A DNA stretch of 64,000 nt from Pseudomonas synxantha BG33R (GTDB lineage: Bacteria; Pseudomonadota; Gammaproteobacteria; Pseudomonadales; Pseudomonadaceae). Under the pieces are notes generated by a model, which did no database searches, was not told the origin of the DNA, and worked only from the letters and a program-made list of their open reading frames with translations. The translations under genes and the position numbers were made by a program. The DNA lies in contig NZ_CM001514.1 in NCBI RefSeq assembly GCF_000263715.2, positions 978,936 through 1,042,935 of the forward strand, written 5' to 3'. Positions 56,101 to 64,000 of this stretch are shown one piece after another (within the stretch, counting starts at the first letter, position 1; the number at the start of each line of letters is the position of its first letter).

Positions 56101-56929
56101 AAGCATCCCGGCACTGGACATCGCCATTGACCAGCTGTTCCAGGGCCCCGATCTGATAGGGGCATGGTCGCTGCGGATTCGTCCGACCACCAAGGGCCTG
56201 GCCTTCAATAACCTGGACCTGGGCCTCAAGGGGATGCTGCTCAAGGGCGCCGGTGGCTGGGAAGGCGCGCCGGGCGCCAGCAGCAGTTGGTACAAGGGCC
56301 GCCTCGATGGCAGAAATATCGCCGATGTGCTCAAGGGCTGGGGTTTTGCGCCTACGGTGACCAGTGAGGATTTCCATCTGGACGTGGATGGCCGTTGGCC
56401 GGGCTCACCGGCCTGGGTTGGGCCCAAGCGCTTTTCCGGTAGCCTGGATGCGGCATTCCGTAAAGGTCAGTTCGTTGAAGTGGAAGGGGGCGCCCAGGCA
56501 TTGCGGGTGTTTGGCCTGCTTAACTTCAACTCCATTGGCCGGCGTTTGCGTTTGGACTTTTCCGACCTGTTTGGCAAAGGCTTGAGCTATGACCGAGTCA
56601 AGGGCTTGCTGGCCGCCAGTAATGGTGTGTTCGTGACCCGTGAGCCCATCACCATGACCGGACCCTCGACCAATCTTGAGCTTAACGGCACCCTGGATCT
56701 GGTCGCCGATCGCGTCGACGCCAAGCTGCTGGTCACGTTGCCGGTGACCAACAACCTGCCTATCGCGGCGCTGATTGTCGGTGCGCCGGCCATCGGTGGT
56801 GCGTTGTTCCTGATCGACAAGCTGATCGGTGATCGGGTTTCGCGCTTTGCCAGTGTGCAGTACAAGGTGCAAGGCCCTTGGAAGGATCCGAAAATCACCT
56901 TCGACAAGCCATTTGAAAAGCCAAACTGA
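53114..56929 (+). CDS. YhdP-family AsmA-like envelope protein
   Basis: 1271-residue protein of the YhdP/TIGR02099 (AsmA-like) family. A single N-terminal membrane helix (GLCALLLVLAAVYVSLG, about residues 16-32) anchors it in the inner membrane; the rest is a very long beta-rich groove that spans the periplasm. It ends with the family block RFASVQYKVQGPWKDPKITF. In E. coli YhdP and its relatives TamB and YdbH carry phospholipids to the outer membrane. It follows rng with a 78-base gap, and precedes the nitrilase-family gene by 48 bases. Confidence 0.93.
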   Translation: MERLIRFFAALTRWGLGLCALLLVLAAVYVSLGRELTPLVAEYRAEIEAKAQAAVDTPLHIGSLEGRWSGFAPVLLAHDVMVGEGSSALRLDQVEVVPDIWASLLAREVRIAHLQVSGLQLSVKEDKDGRWTLQGLPVQDDQPLDPQQLLTRMQMIKRVSVLDSQVTLQPFDQAPVTVTYVGLSLHTGMSHQRLDARLTLPDGQPLAVSLRSRIRASQWKDAEIDGYLSLPQSDWAKWIPARLTQQWKLTQFKAGGEFWLSWAKGTVQSAAVRLNSPQVKGSYADRKPVHLENLALTAYLQRSDRGLEVLFDSLAMNIGDTRWESRIQLQQSLATDKEQEVWKLQADRLDLTPITPLLNALAPLPEGFAKTVEHLKATGLLRNVLVDFRPQDTTDQKVSFAANLERVGFDAYFGAPAARNVSGSISGDLGHGELRMDSKDFSLHLFPIFAKPWQYIQANARLTWKLDKQGFTLIAPYIKVLGEEGKVAADFLIRLHFDHSQEDYMDLRVGMVDGDGRFTPKYLPAVLSPALDEWLRTAILKGAVDEGFFQYQGSLSHNALPASRNISLFFKVHDAELAFQPGWPHVNKVNGEVFVEESGVRILASKGQLLDTRVKDVYVNIPHAPAGKDSHLLLTGGFSGGLGDGLKILQEAPIGTASTFAGWKGEGDLQGSLDLDVPLAKGTEPKIVVDFKTDKARLQLAEPPLDLTQLKGDFRFDSAKGLSGQNISARAFEQPVTAQIFAEGKPGNISTRVTAKGQVAVKRLTDWLNVSQPLPVSGDIPYQLQVILDGADSQLMVNSNLKGVAVDLPAPFGMPASQGRDSTFRMTLQGAERRYWFDYGELANFTFAAPPDNFNNGRGELFLGDGDALLPGAKGLRIRGVLSELDIDPWKKLVDRYAGNDPGGNAKQLLSSADFRVGKLTGFGTRFDQVKLQLDRKPAAWGLQLDSQQAKGTVNLPDAKGAPIAINLKYVKLPAVDPTAQADENAPDPLADIDPKSIPALDIAIDQLFQGPDLIGAWSLRIRPTTKGLAFNNLDLGLKGMLLKGAGGWEGAPGASSSWYKGRLDGRNIADVLKGWGFAPTVTSEDFHLDVDGRWPGSPAWVGPKRFSGSLDAAFRKGQFVEVEGGAQALRVFGLLNFNSIGRRLRLDFSDLFGKGLSYDRVKGLLAASNGVFVTREPITMTGPSTNLELNGTLDLVADRVDAKLLVTLPVTNNLPIAALIVGAPAIGGALFLIDKLIGDRVSRFASVQYKVQGPWKDPKITFDKPFEKPN

Positions 56930-56977
56930 GAGCCTGTGGAGTAGCATGGCCCCATGCCTTGTCTGGAGTGTCGGCCC

Positions 56978-57826
56978 ATGTCCTTTGCAGTAATCCAAAT
57001 GGTCAGCCAGAGTGACGTGCTGGCCAACCTCGCCCAGGCACGCCGCCTGCTGGAGCAGGCGGCGGCAAACGGCGCGAAACTCGCGGTTTTGCCGGAGAAC
57101 TTCGCCGCCATGGGACGCCGTGACGTGGCCGACATTGGCCGCGCCGAAGCATTGGGTGAAGGCCCGATCCTGCCATGGTTGAAACAGGCCGCCCGCGACC
57201 TCACCTTATGGATAGTGGCCGGCACGTTGCCGCTGCCGCCCAGGGACCAACCCCACGCCAAGGCCAACGCTTGCTCGCTGCTGATCAATGATCAGGGTGA
57301 AATCGTCGCTCGCTATGACAAGCTCCACTTGTTTGATGTGGACGTAGCGGATGCTCGCGGTCGCTACCGCGAATCCGACGACTATGCTTTTGGAAGCAAT
57401 GTAGTGGTGGCGGATACGCCAGTGGGCCGCGTGGGGCTGACGGTGTGCTATGACTTGCGCTTTCCCGAGCTGTACAGCGAATTACGCGCTGCGGGGGCTG
57501 AATTGATTACCGCGCCCTCGGCCTTTACGGCGGTGACTGGGGCCGCCCATTGGGATGTGCTGATTCGGGCGCGGGCCATTGAAACCCAGTGCTACCTGCT
57601 GGCAGCGGCCCAAGGCGGTGTGCACCCAGGCCCACGTGAAACCTTTGGCCACGCGGCGATCATCGACCCTTGGGGTCGGGTGCTGGCGCAACAGGATCAA
57701 GGCGAAGCGGTGCTACTGGCCGAACGCGATAGCGGTGAACAAGCGTCGATACGGACGCGCATGCCGGTGGCGAACCACCGGCGCTTTTTCTCGCAGGGCG
57801 CGCAGCGGCCTGCTTCAGAACGATGA
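56978..57826 (+). CDS. carbon-nitrogen hydrolase (nitrilase superfamily)
   Basis: 282 residues with the Glu-Lys-Cys triad visible: E40 (VLPENFAAM), K115 (YDKLHLFDV) and C157 ([13 protein letters not shown]). The sequence resembles the Nit1/Nit2-like group, whose members remove deaminated glutathione or omega-amides. GGAG is 11 bases upstream of the ATG at 56978. It lies in the yhdP-tldD group, 16 bases before tldD. Confidence 0.92.
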   Translation: MSFAVIQMVSQSDVLANLAQARRLLEQAAANGAKLAVLPENFAAMGRRDVADIGRAEALGEGPILPWLKQAARDLTLWIVAGTLPLPPRDQPHAKANACSLLINDQGEIVARYDKLHLFDVDVADARGRYRESDDYAFGSNVVVADTPVGRVGLTVCYDLRFPELYSELRAAGAELITAPSAFTAVTGAAHWDVLIRARAIETQCYLLAAAQGGVHPGPRETFGHAAIIDPWGRVLAQQDQGEAVLLAERDSGEQASIRTRMPVANHRRFFSQGAQRPASER

Positions 57827-57842
57827 ATTTAAGGCCAAACCT

Positions 57843-59285
57843 ATGAGCGAGTTGTTGTCCTCAGTCAGTGAACACCTCCTGGCGCCCGGTGGCGTGACCA
57901 TCGAAAGTCTGCAGACCGTGCTGGGCGACCTGGCCGGGCCAGGTATCGATGCGGCCGACCTGTATTTCCAGGGACAGATTTCCGAGTCCTGGGCCCTGGA
58001 AGATGGCATCGTCAAGGAAGGCAGTTTCAACCTTGATCAGGGCGTTGGCGTGCGTGCGCAATCGGGTGAAAAAACCGGCTTTGCCTACAGCAATGCAATC
58101 ACTCTTGAAGCCCTGGGCCTGGCGGCGCGTGCGGCACGCTCGATCTCCCGTGCCGGGCAAAATGGCACGGTACAGGCGTTCAGCACCCAGGATGTAGCGC
58201 AGTTGTATGCGCCGGATAACCCGTTGGAAGTGATCAGCCGTGCGGAAAAGGTCGAGCTGCTCAAGCGTGTGGACGCGGCTACCCGTGCCCTGGACCCGCG
58301 TATCCAGCAGGTAACCGTAAGCATGGCCGGTGTGTGGGAGCGCATCCTCGTTGCCTCCACCGACGGCGGGCTGGCGGCGGATGTACGGCCGCTGGTGCGT
58401 TTCAATGTGAGTGTGATCGTTGAACAGAACGGTCGCCGCGAGCGCGGTGGCCATGGCGGCGGCGGGCGCACCGACTACCGTTACTTCCTTGCTGACGACC
58501 GTGCCATGGGCTATGCCCGTGAGGCGCTGCGTCAGGCATTGGTCAACCTCGAAGCCATCCCTGCACCGGCCGGCACCTTGCCGGTGGTGCTGGGCTCGGG
58601 TTGGTCTGGCGTGTTGCTCCACGAAGCCGTCGGCCACGGGCTGGAAGGCGACTTCAACCGCAAGGGCAGTTCGGCCTACAGCGGGCGAATGGGTGAGATG
58701 GTTGCGTCCAAGCTCTGCACCATCGTGGACGACGGCACGCTGGCCGGGCGCCGTGGTTCGCTGAGCGTCGATGACGAAGGCACACCGACCGAATGCACCA
58801 CCCTGATCGAAAACGGCGTGCTCAAGGGCTATATGCAAGACAAGCTCAACGCTCGCCTGATGGGCGTGGCGCGCACCGGTAACGGCCGTCGTGAGTCCTA
58901 CGCGCATTTGCCGATGCCACGCATGACCAATACCTACATGCTCGGTGGCGAAAGCGATCCGGCGGAAATCATCGCCTCGGTGAAACGCGGCATCTATTGC
59001 GCCAATCTGGGCGGTGGCCAGGTCGACATCACCAGCGGCAAGTTCGTGTTCTCCACCAGCGAGGCGTACCTGATCGAAGACGGCAAGATTACCGCGCCGG
59101 TCAAAGGGGCGACCTTGATTGGTAACGGGCCGGAGGCCATGAGCAAGGTTTCGATGGTCGGTAACGACCTGTCGCTGGACAGCGGCGTGGGCACATGCGG
59201 GAAGGATGGGCAGTCAGTGCCGGTAGGCGTGGGGCAGCCAACCCTGAAAATTGATGCGATCACCGTGGGTGGCACGGGGTCGTAA
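57843..59285 (+). CDS. tldD: metalloprotease TldD
   Basis: 480 residues, the usual length. It forms a heterodimeric metalloprotease with PmbA/TldE, known for processing small peptides such as microcin B17 and antitoxin CcdA in E. coli. The zinc motif [11 protein letters not shown] ([11 protein letters not shown]) is intact, as are [11 protein letters not shown] and [14 protein letters not shown]. The start at 57843 gives [13 protein letters not shown]. The partner pmbA is 0.7 kb away. Confidence 0.96.
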   Translation: MSELLSSVSEHLLAPGGVTIESLQTVLGDLAGPGIDAADLYFQGQISESWALEDGIVKEGSFNLDQGVGVRAQSGEKTGFAYSNAITLEALGLAARAARSISRAGQNGTVQAFSTQDVAQLYAPDNPLEVISRAEKVELLKRVDAATRALDPRIQQVTVSMAGVWERILVASTDGGLAADVRPLVRFNVSVIVEQNGRRERGGHGGGGRTDYRYFLADDRAMGYAREALRQALVNLEAIPAPAGTLPVVLGSGWSGVLLHEAVGHGLEGDFNRKGSSAYSGRMGEMVASKLCTIVDDGTLAGRRGSLSVDDEGTPTECTTLIENGVLKGYMQDKLNARLMGVARTGNGRRESYAHLPMPRMTNTYMLGGESDPAEIIASVKRGIYCANLGGGQVDITSGKFVFSTSEAYLIEDGKITAPVKGATLIGNGPEAMSKVSMVGNDLSLDSGVGTCGKDGQSVPVGVGQPTLKIDAITVGGTGS

Positions 59286-59329
59286 GGACGGAGCTTCGGG
59301 TGGCGAAGGCCGCCACCCGGGGAAGAGGA

Positions 59330-59851
59330 TCAGCGCAGGCCGCGTTGAGTCTCGTCCAGCTCACGGATGTACTTGAAGATTTTACGGCTGGTGGCCGGCG
59401 CTTTGTTGTGCGCCTGCTCGTGCTGGGCCTGACGGATCAGGGAGCGCAATTGCTGGCGGTCCGCATCCGGGTAGTCCATCACGAATTTCTCCAGCACGGC
59501 GTCATCGCCCGCGATCAGGCGGTCACGCCAACGTTCCAGGTTATGGAAGCGTTCGTTGTACTGGCGAGTGGAGGCATCGGTTTGATCAAGCAAGGTCAGA
59601 ATGGCGTCAATGTCCTGATCGCGCATCAGTTTGCCGATAAACGAGATGTGCCGTTTGCGCGCGATATTCGCGGTGTGCTTGGGCGCATCAGCCAGGGCCC
59701 GGCGCATTTCGTCGGTCAATGGCAGTTTGGCAATCAAATCCTTTTTGAGCGTTGTAAGGCGCTCGCCGAGGTCAACCAGAGCATGCAGCTCGCGTTTGAC
59801 CTGGGTTTTGCTTTTCTCCCCATCGAGGGAGTCGTCGTAAGAATCAACCAT
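59330..59851 (-). CDS. yjgA: ribosome biogenesis factor DarP (YjgA)
   Basis: 173-residue highly charged protein that binds 50S ribosome precursors. It begins [20 protein letters not shown], followed by [24 protein letters not shown] and ends [15 protein letters not shown]. It lies between tldD and pmbA on the opposite strand, as in P. aeruginosa and in agreement with the E. coli yjgA-pmbA pairing. Confidence 0.93.
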   Translation of the reverse strand: MVDSYDDSLDGEKSKTQVKRELHALVDLGERLTTLKKDLIAKLPLTDEMRRALADAPKHTANIARKRHISFIGKLMRDQDIDAILTLLDQTDASTRQYNERFHNLERWRDRLIAGDDAVLEKFVMDYPDADRQQLRSLIRQAQHEQAHNKAPATSRKIFKYIRELDETQRGLR

Positions 59852-59959
59852 GGTGGCAGTCCGCAAAGAAACGCCGCCATGATAACCAGTCGGGGGCCGC
59901 TTGTCCGGCCCGGTCGCTCGATGGCCTTAACCGAAAGCAGAATTTGAGTGGAGAAAACC

Positions 59960-61306
59960 ATGAGTGCAGCCCAAAGCGTCGGTCCGCAAGCGTTACCGGC
60001 ACTGCAGGAACAAGTCGAGCAGATCCTCGCCGAGGCCAAGCGCCAGGGGGCCAGCGCCTGTGAAGTGGCGGTGTCGCTGGAGCAGGGGCTGTCGACTTCG
60101 GTGCGCCAGCGGGAAGTGGAAACGGTCGAGTTCAACCGCGACCAGGGGTTTGGCATCACCTTGTACGCAGGCCAGCGCAAAGGCTCGGCCAGCACCTCGG
60201 CCAGCGGCCCGGAAGCGATTCGCGAGACCGTCGCCGCTGCGTTGGCGATTGCCAAGCACACCTCCGAGGATGAAAGCTCGGGGCTGGCCGACAAGGCGCT
60301 GATGGCCAGGGACGTGCAGGATTTCGACCTGTTCCACGCCTGGGACATCACCCCGGAGCAAGCCATTGAACAAGCGCTGATCTGCGAAGCGGCGGCCTTC
60401 GATACCGACCCTCGGATCAAGAATGCTGATGGCACCACGCTGAGCACTCACCAGGGCTGCCGTGTGTACGGCAACAGCCATGGTTTCATCGGCGGTTATG
60501 CGTCCACGCGTCACAGCCTCAGTTGCGTGATGATCGCCGAAGCCAACGGCCAGATGCAGCGTGACTACTGGTACGACGTGAACCGCCAGGGCGATTTGCT
60601 GGCGGACCCCGTCAGCATTGGCCAACGGGCTGCACAGCGTGCCGCCAGTCGCCTGGGCGCGCGCCCGGTGCCGACGTGCGAAGTGCCGGTGCTGTTTTCT
60701 GCGGAACTGGCCGGTGGTTTGTTCGGTAGCTTCCTGGGGGCGATTTCCGGTGGCAACCTCTATCGCAAATCGTCATTCCTTGAAGGCGCAATCGGCCAAA
60801 AGCTGTTTCCTGAGTGGCTGACCATCGATGAGCGCCCGCATTTGATGCGTGCGATGGGCAGTTCGTCGTTCGACGGTGATGGCCTGGCGACCTATGCCAA
60901 GCCGTTTGTCGAAAATGGTGAGCTGGTCTCCTATGTGTTGGGTACCTATGCCGGTCGCAAGCTTGGCCTGCCGAGTACCGCCAACTCCGGTGGCGTGCAT
61001 AACCTGTTCGTGACCCATGGCGACGAGGACCAGGCTGCATTGCTGCGGCGCATGGGGCGCGGCTTGCTGGTGACTGAGTTGATGGGCCAGGGCCTGAATA
61101 TGGTCACAGGTGATTACTCACGGGGCGCGGCAGGTTTCTGGGTGGAAAATGGCGAAATTCAATTCGCCGTCCAGGAAGTGACGATCGCCGGCAACATGCG
61201 CGATATGTTCAAGCAGATTGTCGCTGTGGGTAATGATCTGGAGTTGCGCAGCAATATCCGCACGGGGTCTGTGCTGATCGAGCGAATGACGGTCGCCGGT
61301 AGCTAA
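59960..61306 (+). CDS. pmbA: metalloprotease PmbA/TldE
   Basis: 448-residue partner of TldD, lacking the HExxxH motif as expected. Signatures: TVEFNRDQGFGITLYAGQRKG-like segment (about 57-75), HSLSCVMIAEANGQMQRDYW, and the C-terminal MGQGLNMVTGDYSRGAAGFW. The start ATG 59960 has GGAG six bases upstream; a GTG four codons earlier is the alternative. A strong terminator follows. Confidence 0.95.
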   Translation: MSAAQSVGPQALPALQEQVEQILAEAKRQGASACEVAVSLEQGLSTSVRQREVETVEFNRDQGFGITLYAGQRKGSASTSASGPEAIRETVAAALAIAKHTSEDESSGLADKALMARDVQDFDLFHAWDITPEQAIEQALICEAAAFDTDPRIKNADGTTLSTHQGCRVYGNSHGFIGGYASTRHSLSCVMIAEANGQMQRDYWYDVNRQGDLLADPVSIGQRAAQRAASRLGARPVPTCEVPVLFSAELAGGLFGSFLGAISGGNLYRKSSFLEGAIGQKLFPEWLTIDERPHLMRAMGSSSFDGDGLATYAKPFVENGELVSYVLGTYAGRKLGLPSTANSGGVHNLFVTHGDEDQAALLRRMGRGLLVTELMGQGLNMVTGDYSRGAAGFWVENGEIQFAVQEVTIAGNMRDMFKQIVAVGNDLELRSNIRTGSVLIERMTVAGS

Positions 61307-61324
61307 CCTCTCCGGCACTCAAGG

Positions 61325-61360
61325 AAAGGCGCGCCATCCCAAGGATGGCGCGCCTTTTTT
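61325..61360 (+). terminator. Rho-independent terminator of pmbA
   Basis: AAAGGCGCGCCATCC (61325-61339) pairs with GGATGGCGCGCC and the T run to 61360, with a three-base loop. It isolates the next operon. Confidence 0.93.
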
Positions 61361-61402
61361 ATTGCCCATGTCACAGGGGTATTAATCGGCCACTCTTGTT
61401 TT

Positions 61403-61438
61403 GATTCTCAATATCATTTAATAATAAGTATCATTACC
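61403..61438 (+). promoter_or_regulatory. Fur box region in front of fagA-fumC-sodA
   Basis: AT-rich stretch with two overlapping matches to the 19-bp Fur consensus; the better one, AATAATAAGTATCATTACC at 61420-61438, agrees at 14 of 19 positions. It ends 15 bases before the fagA start and overlaps possible promoter hexamers (TTGTTT at 61396-61401, TAATAA at 61419-61424). Iron-dependent repression of the operon is expected. Confidence 0.7.
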
Positions 61439-61453
61439 GAATGAGTGTGGATC

Positions 61454-61849
61454 ATGAGTTCTGTCCTGCATGAGGATCCGTATCTGGAAAGCTGGCGCTG
61501 GATGAGCCGCCAGATTCGCTGTGGCTTCGATCCCAATGAACCTCGCCTGATCGAACATTACCTCAATGAAGGTCGATACCTGGCCTGCTGCACCGCGACC
61601 CATCCGTGGACGATCGCCGAAACTTCATTCCGCCTGCTGATCGACACCGCCAGCGATATCGCGCTGCCCTGGCATTGGCGTTCGATGTGCCTGGATCAAG
61701 CGTGGCGCCCGCTGCGCGACCTGGAAAAGCTCTCCCAGTGTGCCTGCCGCCTCAAGCGCTGGCAGACCTTTGCCTGGCAGTTGGCTACCTGTGAATTACT
61801 GCCTTCGATTTCCGTTTCTGACTTGGTGCAAGGATCTAATGATGAGTAA
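61454..61849 (+). CDS. fagA: FagA-like protein (Fur-associated gene)
   Basis: 131 residues, no signal peptide. It begins MSSVLHEDPYLESWRWMSRQ and contains IRCGFDPNEPRLIEHYLNEG and a central WHWRSMCLDQAWRPLRDLEKL. The position directly behind a Fur box and before fumC matches the fagA-fumC-orfX-sodA operon of P. aeruginosa. Its function is unknown to me; several cysteines and histidines are present without a clear metal motif. Its stop overlaps the fumC start by 8 bases. Confidence 0.8.
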   Translation: MSSVLHEDPYLESWRWMSRQIRCGFDPNEPRLIEHYLNEGRYLACCTATHPWTIAETSFRLLIDTASDIALPWHWRSMCLDQAWRPLRDLEKLSQCACRLKRWQTFAWQLATCELLPSISVSDLVQGSNDE

Positions 61850-63218
61850 CACCCGTATCGAACGCGACAGCATGGGCGAGCTGCATGTGCCGCAAAACGC
61901 GTTGTATGGCGCGCAAACCCAGCGAGCGGTGAACAACTTCCCGATCAGTCATCAGCGTATGCCGGCGCAATTCATCCGCGCCCTGATCCTGGCCAAGACA
62001 GCCGCGGCCAAGGTCAACGTCGACCTCAAGCAGATCAGCGAAGGGCAGGGCAAGGCCATTGTCGACGCCGCCCAAGGCTTGCTCGAAGGCGACTACATGC
62101 AGCACTTCCCGGTGGATATCTTCCAGACCGGTTCCGGCACCAGCTCCAACATGAACGCCAATGAAGTGATTGCGACCCTTGCCAGCCGTTTGCTTGGCGA
62201 GGTGGTCAACCCTAACGATCACGTCAACTGCGGCCAAAGCAGCAACGACATTATCCCCACCACCATTCACGTCAGCGCCGCCTTGGTACTGCATGAGCAA
62301 ACGCTGCCAGCCCTGCTGCACCTGGTGCAGGTGATCGAGCAGAAGGCCGAAGAGGTGCATCCGTTCATCAAGACCGGCCGTACCCACTTGATGGACGCCA
62401 TGCCGGTGCGCATGAGCCAGGTGCTCCATGGCTGGGCGCAGCAGCTCAAGGCCAATATCGGGCACTTGCAGGACCTGCTTCCGGCCTTGCAGGCACTGGC
62501 CCAGGGCGGCACAGCGGTGGGCACCGGGATCAACGCGCATCCTGAATTTGCCGGGCGTTTCAGCCAGCAACTGAGCCATTTGACCGGGGTGAAGTTCACG
62601 CCCGGCAAGGACCTCTTTGCATTGATTGGCTCCCAGGACACTGCCGTCGCAGTCTCAGGCCAGTTGAAGGCCACGGCTGTATCGCTGATGAAGATTGCCA
62701 ACGACCTGCGCTGGATGAACTCCGGCCCCTTGGCCGGCCTCGGTGAAATCGAGCTGGAGGGGTTGCAGCCGGGCTCGTCGATCATGCCCGGCAAGGTCAA
62801 CCCTGTGATCCCGGAAGCTACGGCAATGGTGGCCGCGCAGATCATCGGCAATGACACCGTCATCACAGTTGCCGGTCAATCGGGCAACTTCGAGCTGAAC
62901 GTGATGCTGCCGATCATCGCCCAGAACCTGCTCAGCAGCCTCGAGTTGCTGGCCAACTCCAGTCGTTTGCTGGCGGACAAGGCCATTGCCAGCTTCAAGG
63001 TCAACCAAGCCAAGCTCAAAGAAGCACTGTCGCGCAACCCGATCCTGGTCACCGCCCTTAACCCGATCATTGGTTACCAGAAGGCCGCTGAAATTGCCAA
63101 GAAGGCTTACCAGCAAGGCCGCCCGGTCATCGAGGTCGCCCTTGAGCACACCGACCTGCCGCGCAGCCAACTGGAAGTCCTGCTGGACCCGGAAAAGCTC
63201 ACGGCTGGCGGCGTGTAA
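61842..63218 (+). CDS. fumC: class II fumarate hydratase
   Basis: 458-residue iron-independent fumarase (fumarate to malate). Signatures: SGTSSNMNANEVIA, GRTHLMDAMPVRM and GSSIMPGKVNPVIPE, the superfamily signature with the catalytic serine. The protein begins M(M)SNTRIERDSMGELHVPQ: ATG 61842 has better distance from AGGA than ATG 61839. In this operon it can replace iron-sulfur fumarases when iron is short. Confidence 0.96.
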   Translation: MSNTRIERDSMGELHVPQNALYGAQTQRAVNNFPISHQRMPAQFIRALILAKTAAAKVNVDLKQISEGQGKAIVDAAQGLLEGDYMQHFPVDIFQTGSGTSSNMNANEVIATLASRLLGEVVNPNDHVNCGQSSNDIIPTTIHVSAALVLHEQTLPALLHLVQVIEQKAEEVHPFIKTGRTHLMDAMPVRMSQVLHGWAQQLKANIGHLQDLLPALQALAQGGTAVGTGINAHPEFAGRFSQQLSHLTGVKFTPGKDLFALIGSQDTAVAVSGQLKATAVSLMKIANDLRWMNSGPLAGLGEIELEGLQPGSSIMPGKVNPVIPEATAMVAAQIIGNDTVITVAGQSGNFELNVMLPIIAQNLLSSLELLANSSRLLADKAIASFKVNQAKLKEALSRNPILVTALNPIIGYQKAAEIAKKAYQQGRPVIEVALEHTDLPRSQLEVLLDPEKLTAGGV

Positions 63219-63245
63219 TTAACCACCCTGCTTTGGAGGCTCACC

Positions 63246-63674
63246 ATGGAGCACTGGAAACGTACGATCGAACGGGCCAATCGCTGCTTTATGGCGGGCG
63301 AGCTGGTGGATGCTCGCGAGGCTTATCTGCAAGCCCTGGCCCTGGCCCAAGTGTTGTTCGAACGCTGGGCGGATGCCGACGAAGCAGTGGCGGCTTGTGT
63401 CATTTCCCATCACAACCTGGCGGACCTGCACTTGCGCCTGAATCAACCTGAGGAAAGCGCGGAATACCTCTGCGCCATTCACCAGCGATTGTTGCAGACC
63501 ATGCAGGACCCGCGCCTTAACCCGCAGTTGCGCGAGGCGGCGTTGCGCCAGAGCAGCAAGACCTACGTCGAGCTGTTGAATTTCATCAGCGATCACGGCG
63601 AGTACCCCCGCACCCACCGGTTGCTGGGCGATGCTGCGCCGCAGTCGACCTCGTCTCACTATGGAGCACATTGA
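63246..63674 (+). CDS. conserved protein between fumC and sodA, TPR-like
   Basis: 142 residues, mostly helical, beginning [20 protein letters not shown]. Helix pairs around [20 protein letters not shown] and [20 protein letters not shown] look like tetratricopeptide repeats. GGAGG precedes the ATG. It corresponds in position to the orfX gene of the fagA-fumC-orfX-sodA operon; the role is unknown. The stop TGA lies two bases before the sodA start. Confidence 0.8.
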   Translation: MEHWKRTIERANRCFMAGELVDAREAYLQALALAQVLFERWADADEAVAACVISHHNLADLHLRLNQPEESAEYLCAIHQRLLQTMQDPRLNPQLREAALRQSSKTYVELLNFISDHGEYPRTHRLLGDAAPQSTSSHYGAH

Positions 63675-63675
63675 T

Positions 63676-64000
63676 ATGACTTACACCCTGCCGGCCCTGC
63701 CTTACGCCTATGACGCCCTTGAGCCGCATATCGACGCGCAAACCATGGAGATTCACTACACCAAGCATCACCAGACTTACATCAATAATCTGAATGCTGC
63801 CGTGGAGGGCACGGAATTCGCTGGTTGGCCGGTGGAGAAGCTGGTGTCCAGCGTGCAGAAACTACCGGAGAAGTTACGCGTTGCCGTGGTCAATCAAGGA
63901 GGCGGCCATGCAAACCATTCGTTGTTCTGGGCGGTCATGTCACCTACAGGGGGTGGTAAACCCGAAGGCGCGCTGGGCAAGGCTATCGATGAGCAATTGG
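63676..64000 (+). CDS. sodA: manganese superoxide dismutase (5' part, cut by window end)
   Basis: The first 108 codons of a superoxide dismutase. It begins [20 protein letters not shown] and shows metal ligands H27 ([10 protein letters not shown]) and H81 ([11 protein letters not shown]). The [11 protein letters not shown] form, with glycine before the histidine pair, and the operon suggest the Mn enzyme (SodM/SodA) used when iron is short, rather than the Fe enzyme. The aspartate and third histidine ligands lie beyond the window. Confidence 0.9.
   Translation, partial: MTYTLPALPYAYDALEPHIDAQTMEIHYTKHHQTYINNLNAAVEGTEFAGWPVEKLVSSVQKLPEKLRVAVVNQGGGHANHSLFWAVMSPTGGGKPEGALGKAIDEQL

Noticed and set aside
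51494..56377. A 1627-codon open frame on the minus strand across rng and the yhdP-like gene
   Set aside because: It is antisense to two well-supported genes in a GC-rich genome, where such frames arise from codon bias; it has no family resemblance and low-complexity runs of H, Q and R.

Overview
The window is chromosomal DNA from a Pseudomonas, most likely of the P. fluorescens group. This rests on four things: the high-GC coding style, gene blocks that follow the P. aeruginosa order I remember (dppA-F/opdP/roxSR; yhcB-trpS-zapE; rplM-rpsI-petABC-sspAB; gatCAB-mreBCD-maf-rng-yhdP-tldD-yjgA-pmbA-fagA-fumC-sodA), the fluorescens-type REP palindromes between genes, and a Pseudomonas-type LexA box. 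Most of the window is conserved core genome. The accessory parts are the first 0.5 kb, one large gene at 13.3-16.1 kb, and the 33.8-44.2 kb stretch.

Layout. 1-0.2 kb: end of an unrecognised AT-rich gene. 0.5-13.2 kb (minus strand): a di/tripeptide uptake locus with four family-5 binding proteins, an OprD-type porin, and DppB, C, D and F. 13.3-16.1 kb (minus): a lone 932-residue protein of toxin/effector appearance. 16.4-19.2 kb: a SIMPL protein, then the redox two-component pair RoxSR. 19.3-25 kb: YddA-type ABC exporter, ZapG/YhcB-like protein, hydrolase, TrpS with an unusual C-terminal extension, ZapE. 25-28.5 kb: AraC-type regulator, acyl-CoA dehydrogenase, aldo/keto reductase. 28.7-33.7 kb: ribosomal proteins L13 and S9, the cytochrome bc1 operon, SspA and SspB. 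33.8-44.2 kb: a galactarate/glucarate catabolic cluster (FadR-type regulator, KdgD, KGSA dehydrogenase, MFS transporter, GarD), interrupted by a divergent phospholipase C-like gene, followed by an AEC transporter, a carboxymuconolactone decarboxylase-like protein and a CaCA exchanger. 44.2-47.9 kb (minus): RlpA-like lipoprotein and the GatCAB amidotransferase. 48-61.3 kb: MreBCD, Maf, RNase G, YhdP, nitrilase-family protein, TldD, DarP, PmbA. 61.4-64 kb: a Fur-boxed fagA-fumC-orf-sodA operon, with sodA cut by the window end.

How the genes work together. The dpp locus is one permease fed by several binding proteins and an outer-membrane channel. GarD, KdgD and KGSA dehydrogenase form a complete route from galactarate to 2-oxoglutarate. 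RoxSR senses the respiratory redox state, and the bc1 operon is part of the same electron-transport chain. The last operon supplies an iron-independent fumarase and a manganese superoxide dismutase for iron-poor conditions.

The most interesting signals are: (i) a near-consensus LexA box placed just after a good promoter in front of the phospholipase C-like gene, back to back with a sugar-acid promoter carrying its own palindrome; (ii) the orphan 932-residue gene; (iii) a three-tier hairpin between petC and sspA; (iv) an apparent ATT start codon for mreC. I saw no tRNA, rRNA, CRISPR array, transposase or prophage.
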